Origin: JBEDUK01 sp963781595 | Lineage (GTDB): Bacteria; Actinomycetota; UBA4738 | NCBI GenBank assembly: GCA_963781595.1 | Contig: CAWAGG010000006.1 | Coordinates: forward strand, 2,108,001-2,172,000 | Length of the DNA stretch: 64,000 bases | Direction: 5' to 3' | Shown here: one piece after another, positions 62,653 to 64,000 of the stretch | Numbering within the stretch: position 1 is the first letter of the stretch | Layout: the number at the start of each line of letters is the position of its first letter | The notes under the pieces: model-generated | What the model saw: the letters and a program-made list of their open reading frames with translations, nothing else | Told to the model about the DNA's origin: nothing | The model's database searches: none | Program-made: the position numbers and the translations under genes

Positions 62653-64000
62653 ATGAAGACGGCCGGCAGCCGGAACGCGAGCTTCGTCCACCTGCACACG
62701 CACAGCGAGTTCTCGCTGCTCGACGGCGCGTCGCGGGTCCGCGAGCTCGTCGGCAAGGCGGCGGAGCTGGGCATGCCGGCCGTCGCGATCACCGACCACG
62801 GCGTGATGTTCGGCGCGCTCGACTTCTACGCGGCGCGCACGGCCACGGGCATCAAGCCGATCATCGGGGTGGAGGCGTACGTCGCGCCGGGGTCGCGCTT
62901 CGACCGGGAGCGCGGCGAGAACGAGGAGAAGTACCGGCACCTCACGATCCTGGCCCGCAACGAGGGCGGGTACCGGAACCTCCTGCGCCTGGTGACCGAC
63001 GCGCACCTCGAGGGCTTCTACCACCGGCCGCGGATCGACAAGGAGCTGCTGGCCGAACGCAGCGAAGGGCTGATCGGCCTCTCGGGGTGCCTCGCCGGGG
63101 AGACGAACCGACTGCTCCTGGCCGGCCAGCATGCGAAGGCCGACGAGGTGGCCGCGACCTACCGGGACATCTTCGGCCCGGACGGGTTCTACCTCGAGCT
63201 GCAGGACCACGGCCTCGCCGAGCAGCGGACCGGTGAACCCCATGCTGATCGAGCTGTCCGGGCGACTCGGGATCCCGCTCGTGGCGACCAACGACCTCCA
63301 CTACACCGAGCGGACGGACGCCCGTCCACACGACGTCCTGCTCTGCATCCAGCAGCAGAAGGTCCAGACCGACACGAACCGGCTGAAGTTCGACTCCGAC
63401 GAGTTCTACCTGAAGTCCGCCGAGGAGATGCGGGCACTCTTCGCCGAGGTCCCCGAGGCATGCGACGCGACCCTCGAGATCGCCGAGGCGTGCGAGCTGT
63501 CGCTGTCGTTCGGTGAGTTCCACCTGCCGAGGTTCGAAGCGCCGCCGGGCGGCTCGCTGGAGGCCTACCTCCGCGAGCTGGTGGACGACGGCGCGGCCGC
63601 GCGGTACGGAACGATGACCCCCGAGATCCGCTCCCGGATCGACGAGGAGCTGGACGTCATCGTCCCGATGGGGTTCGCCGGGTACTTCCTGATCGTGTGG
63701 GACCTGATCCGGTTCGCGCGCGAGCGCGGGATCCGTGTCGGCCCGGGGCGCGGGAGCGCGGCGGGCAGCGTCGTGTCGTACGCGCTGCGGATCACCGACC
63801 TCGACCCGCTGCGGTACGGGCTGATCTTCGAGCGGTTCCTGAACCCCGAGCGCAGGCAGATGCCGGACATCGACATGGACTTCGACGAACGCCGCCGCGA
63901 CGAGGTGATCCGGTACGTCGCCCAGAAGTACGGGTCGGACCACGTCGCGCAGATCGTCACGTTCCAGACGATCAAGGGCAAGCAGGGGATCCGCGACGCG
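62653..64000 (+). CDS. dnaE: Replicative DNA polymerase III alpha subunit DnaE (3' end outside; frame interrupted near 63230)
   Basis: The main replicative polymerase is visible for about 449 residues. It shows the PHP domain (SFVHLHTHSEFSLLDGASRV, PAVAITDHGVMFGALDFY, IIGVEAYVAPGSR), then GLSGCLAGETNRLL. Near 63230 an extra G in ACCGGTG shifts the frame; removing it gives QRTVNPMLIELSGRLGIPLVATNDLHY, and the polymerase core follows (GPGRGSAAGSVVSYALRITDLDPLRYG, MPDIDMDFDERRRDEVIRYV with catalytic Asp residues). An essential gene is unlikely to be broken, so a base-call error is probable. A separate DnaE2 is encoded at 17679-21011. Confidence 0.95.

Overview
The window is high-GC DNA from an actinobacterium (Actinomycetota). 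The evidence is a dcw (division and cell wall) cluster that carries sepF, yggT and divIVA but no ftsA, a DUF3040 protein, an imuA-imuB-dnaE2 mutasome under a textbook actinobacterial SOS box, a T-box leader before ileS, and a MurE with the DNPR motif of meso-diaminopimelate users. murB lies inside the dcw cluster (murC-murB-ftsQ). That is unlike Streptomyces or Mycobacterium and points to a deep-branching class. I cannot name a genus.

Layout. 1-6.1 kb: a DUF2304/GT2 glycosyltransferase cut by the window edge, a SqdB-type sulfolipid epimerase with an in-frame stop, a polytopic membrane protein, inorganic pyrophosphatase, a sulfite-oxidase-fold enzyme and a frame-broken lipoprotein. 6.1-17.7 kb: an accessory/defence region. 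It opens with a precisely bounded IS256-family element (25-bp imperfect inverted repeats, perfect 9-bp target duplication). After a small ORF, a HAD phosphatase and a 49-residue CxxC protein behind a Shine-Dalgarno-sequestering hairpin comes a type I restriction-modification island: hsdM, hsdS, a HEPN-like gene, an antisense DUF6338-like/proline-rich pair, an HsdR fused to a LexA-like S24 domain, and a tail gene of unknown function. 17.7-28.4 kb: SOS mutasome, efeUOB iron uptake behind a DtxR/IdeR-like box, and dinB. 28.4-34.6 kb: DUF3040, a MerR regulator, a MoxR/DUF58/transglutaminase set and an HNH protein. 34.8-55.1 kb: the dcw cluster from mraZ to divIVA, mostly joined by 4-base start/stop overlaps. 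55.1-64 kb: T-box/ileS, DUF167, a DksA-like protein, lspA, an RluA-type pseudouridine synthase, a VOC protein, a RecB-like Fe-S nuclease and the 5' part of dnaE.

How the parts fit together. The dcw cluster carries peptidoglycan precursor synthesis (murE, F, D, G, C, B; mraY) and the divisome (ftsL, I, W, Q, Z; sepF; divIVA). MraZ probably controls it through a duplicated 15-bp element that overlaps its own promoter. The mutasome and dinB provide SOS mutagenesis and translesion synthesis. The S24 domain on HsdR could link restriction to the same DNA-damage signal, but this is inference.

Caution on sequence quality. At least eight genes have reading frames broken by single-base indels, most of them one extra base in or beside a short homopolymer. 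Two of these genes (ftsI, dnaE) are normally essential. This pattern fits residual sequencing error better than biological decay, so the broken frames should not be read as pseudogenes without checking.
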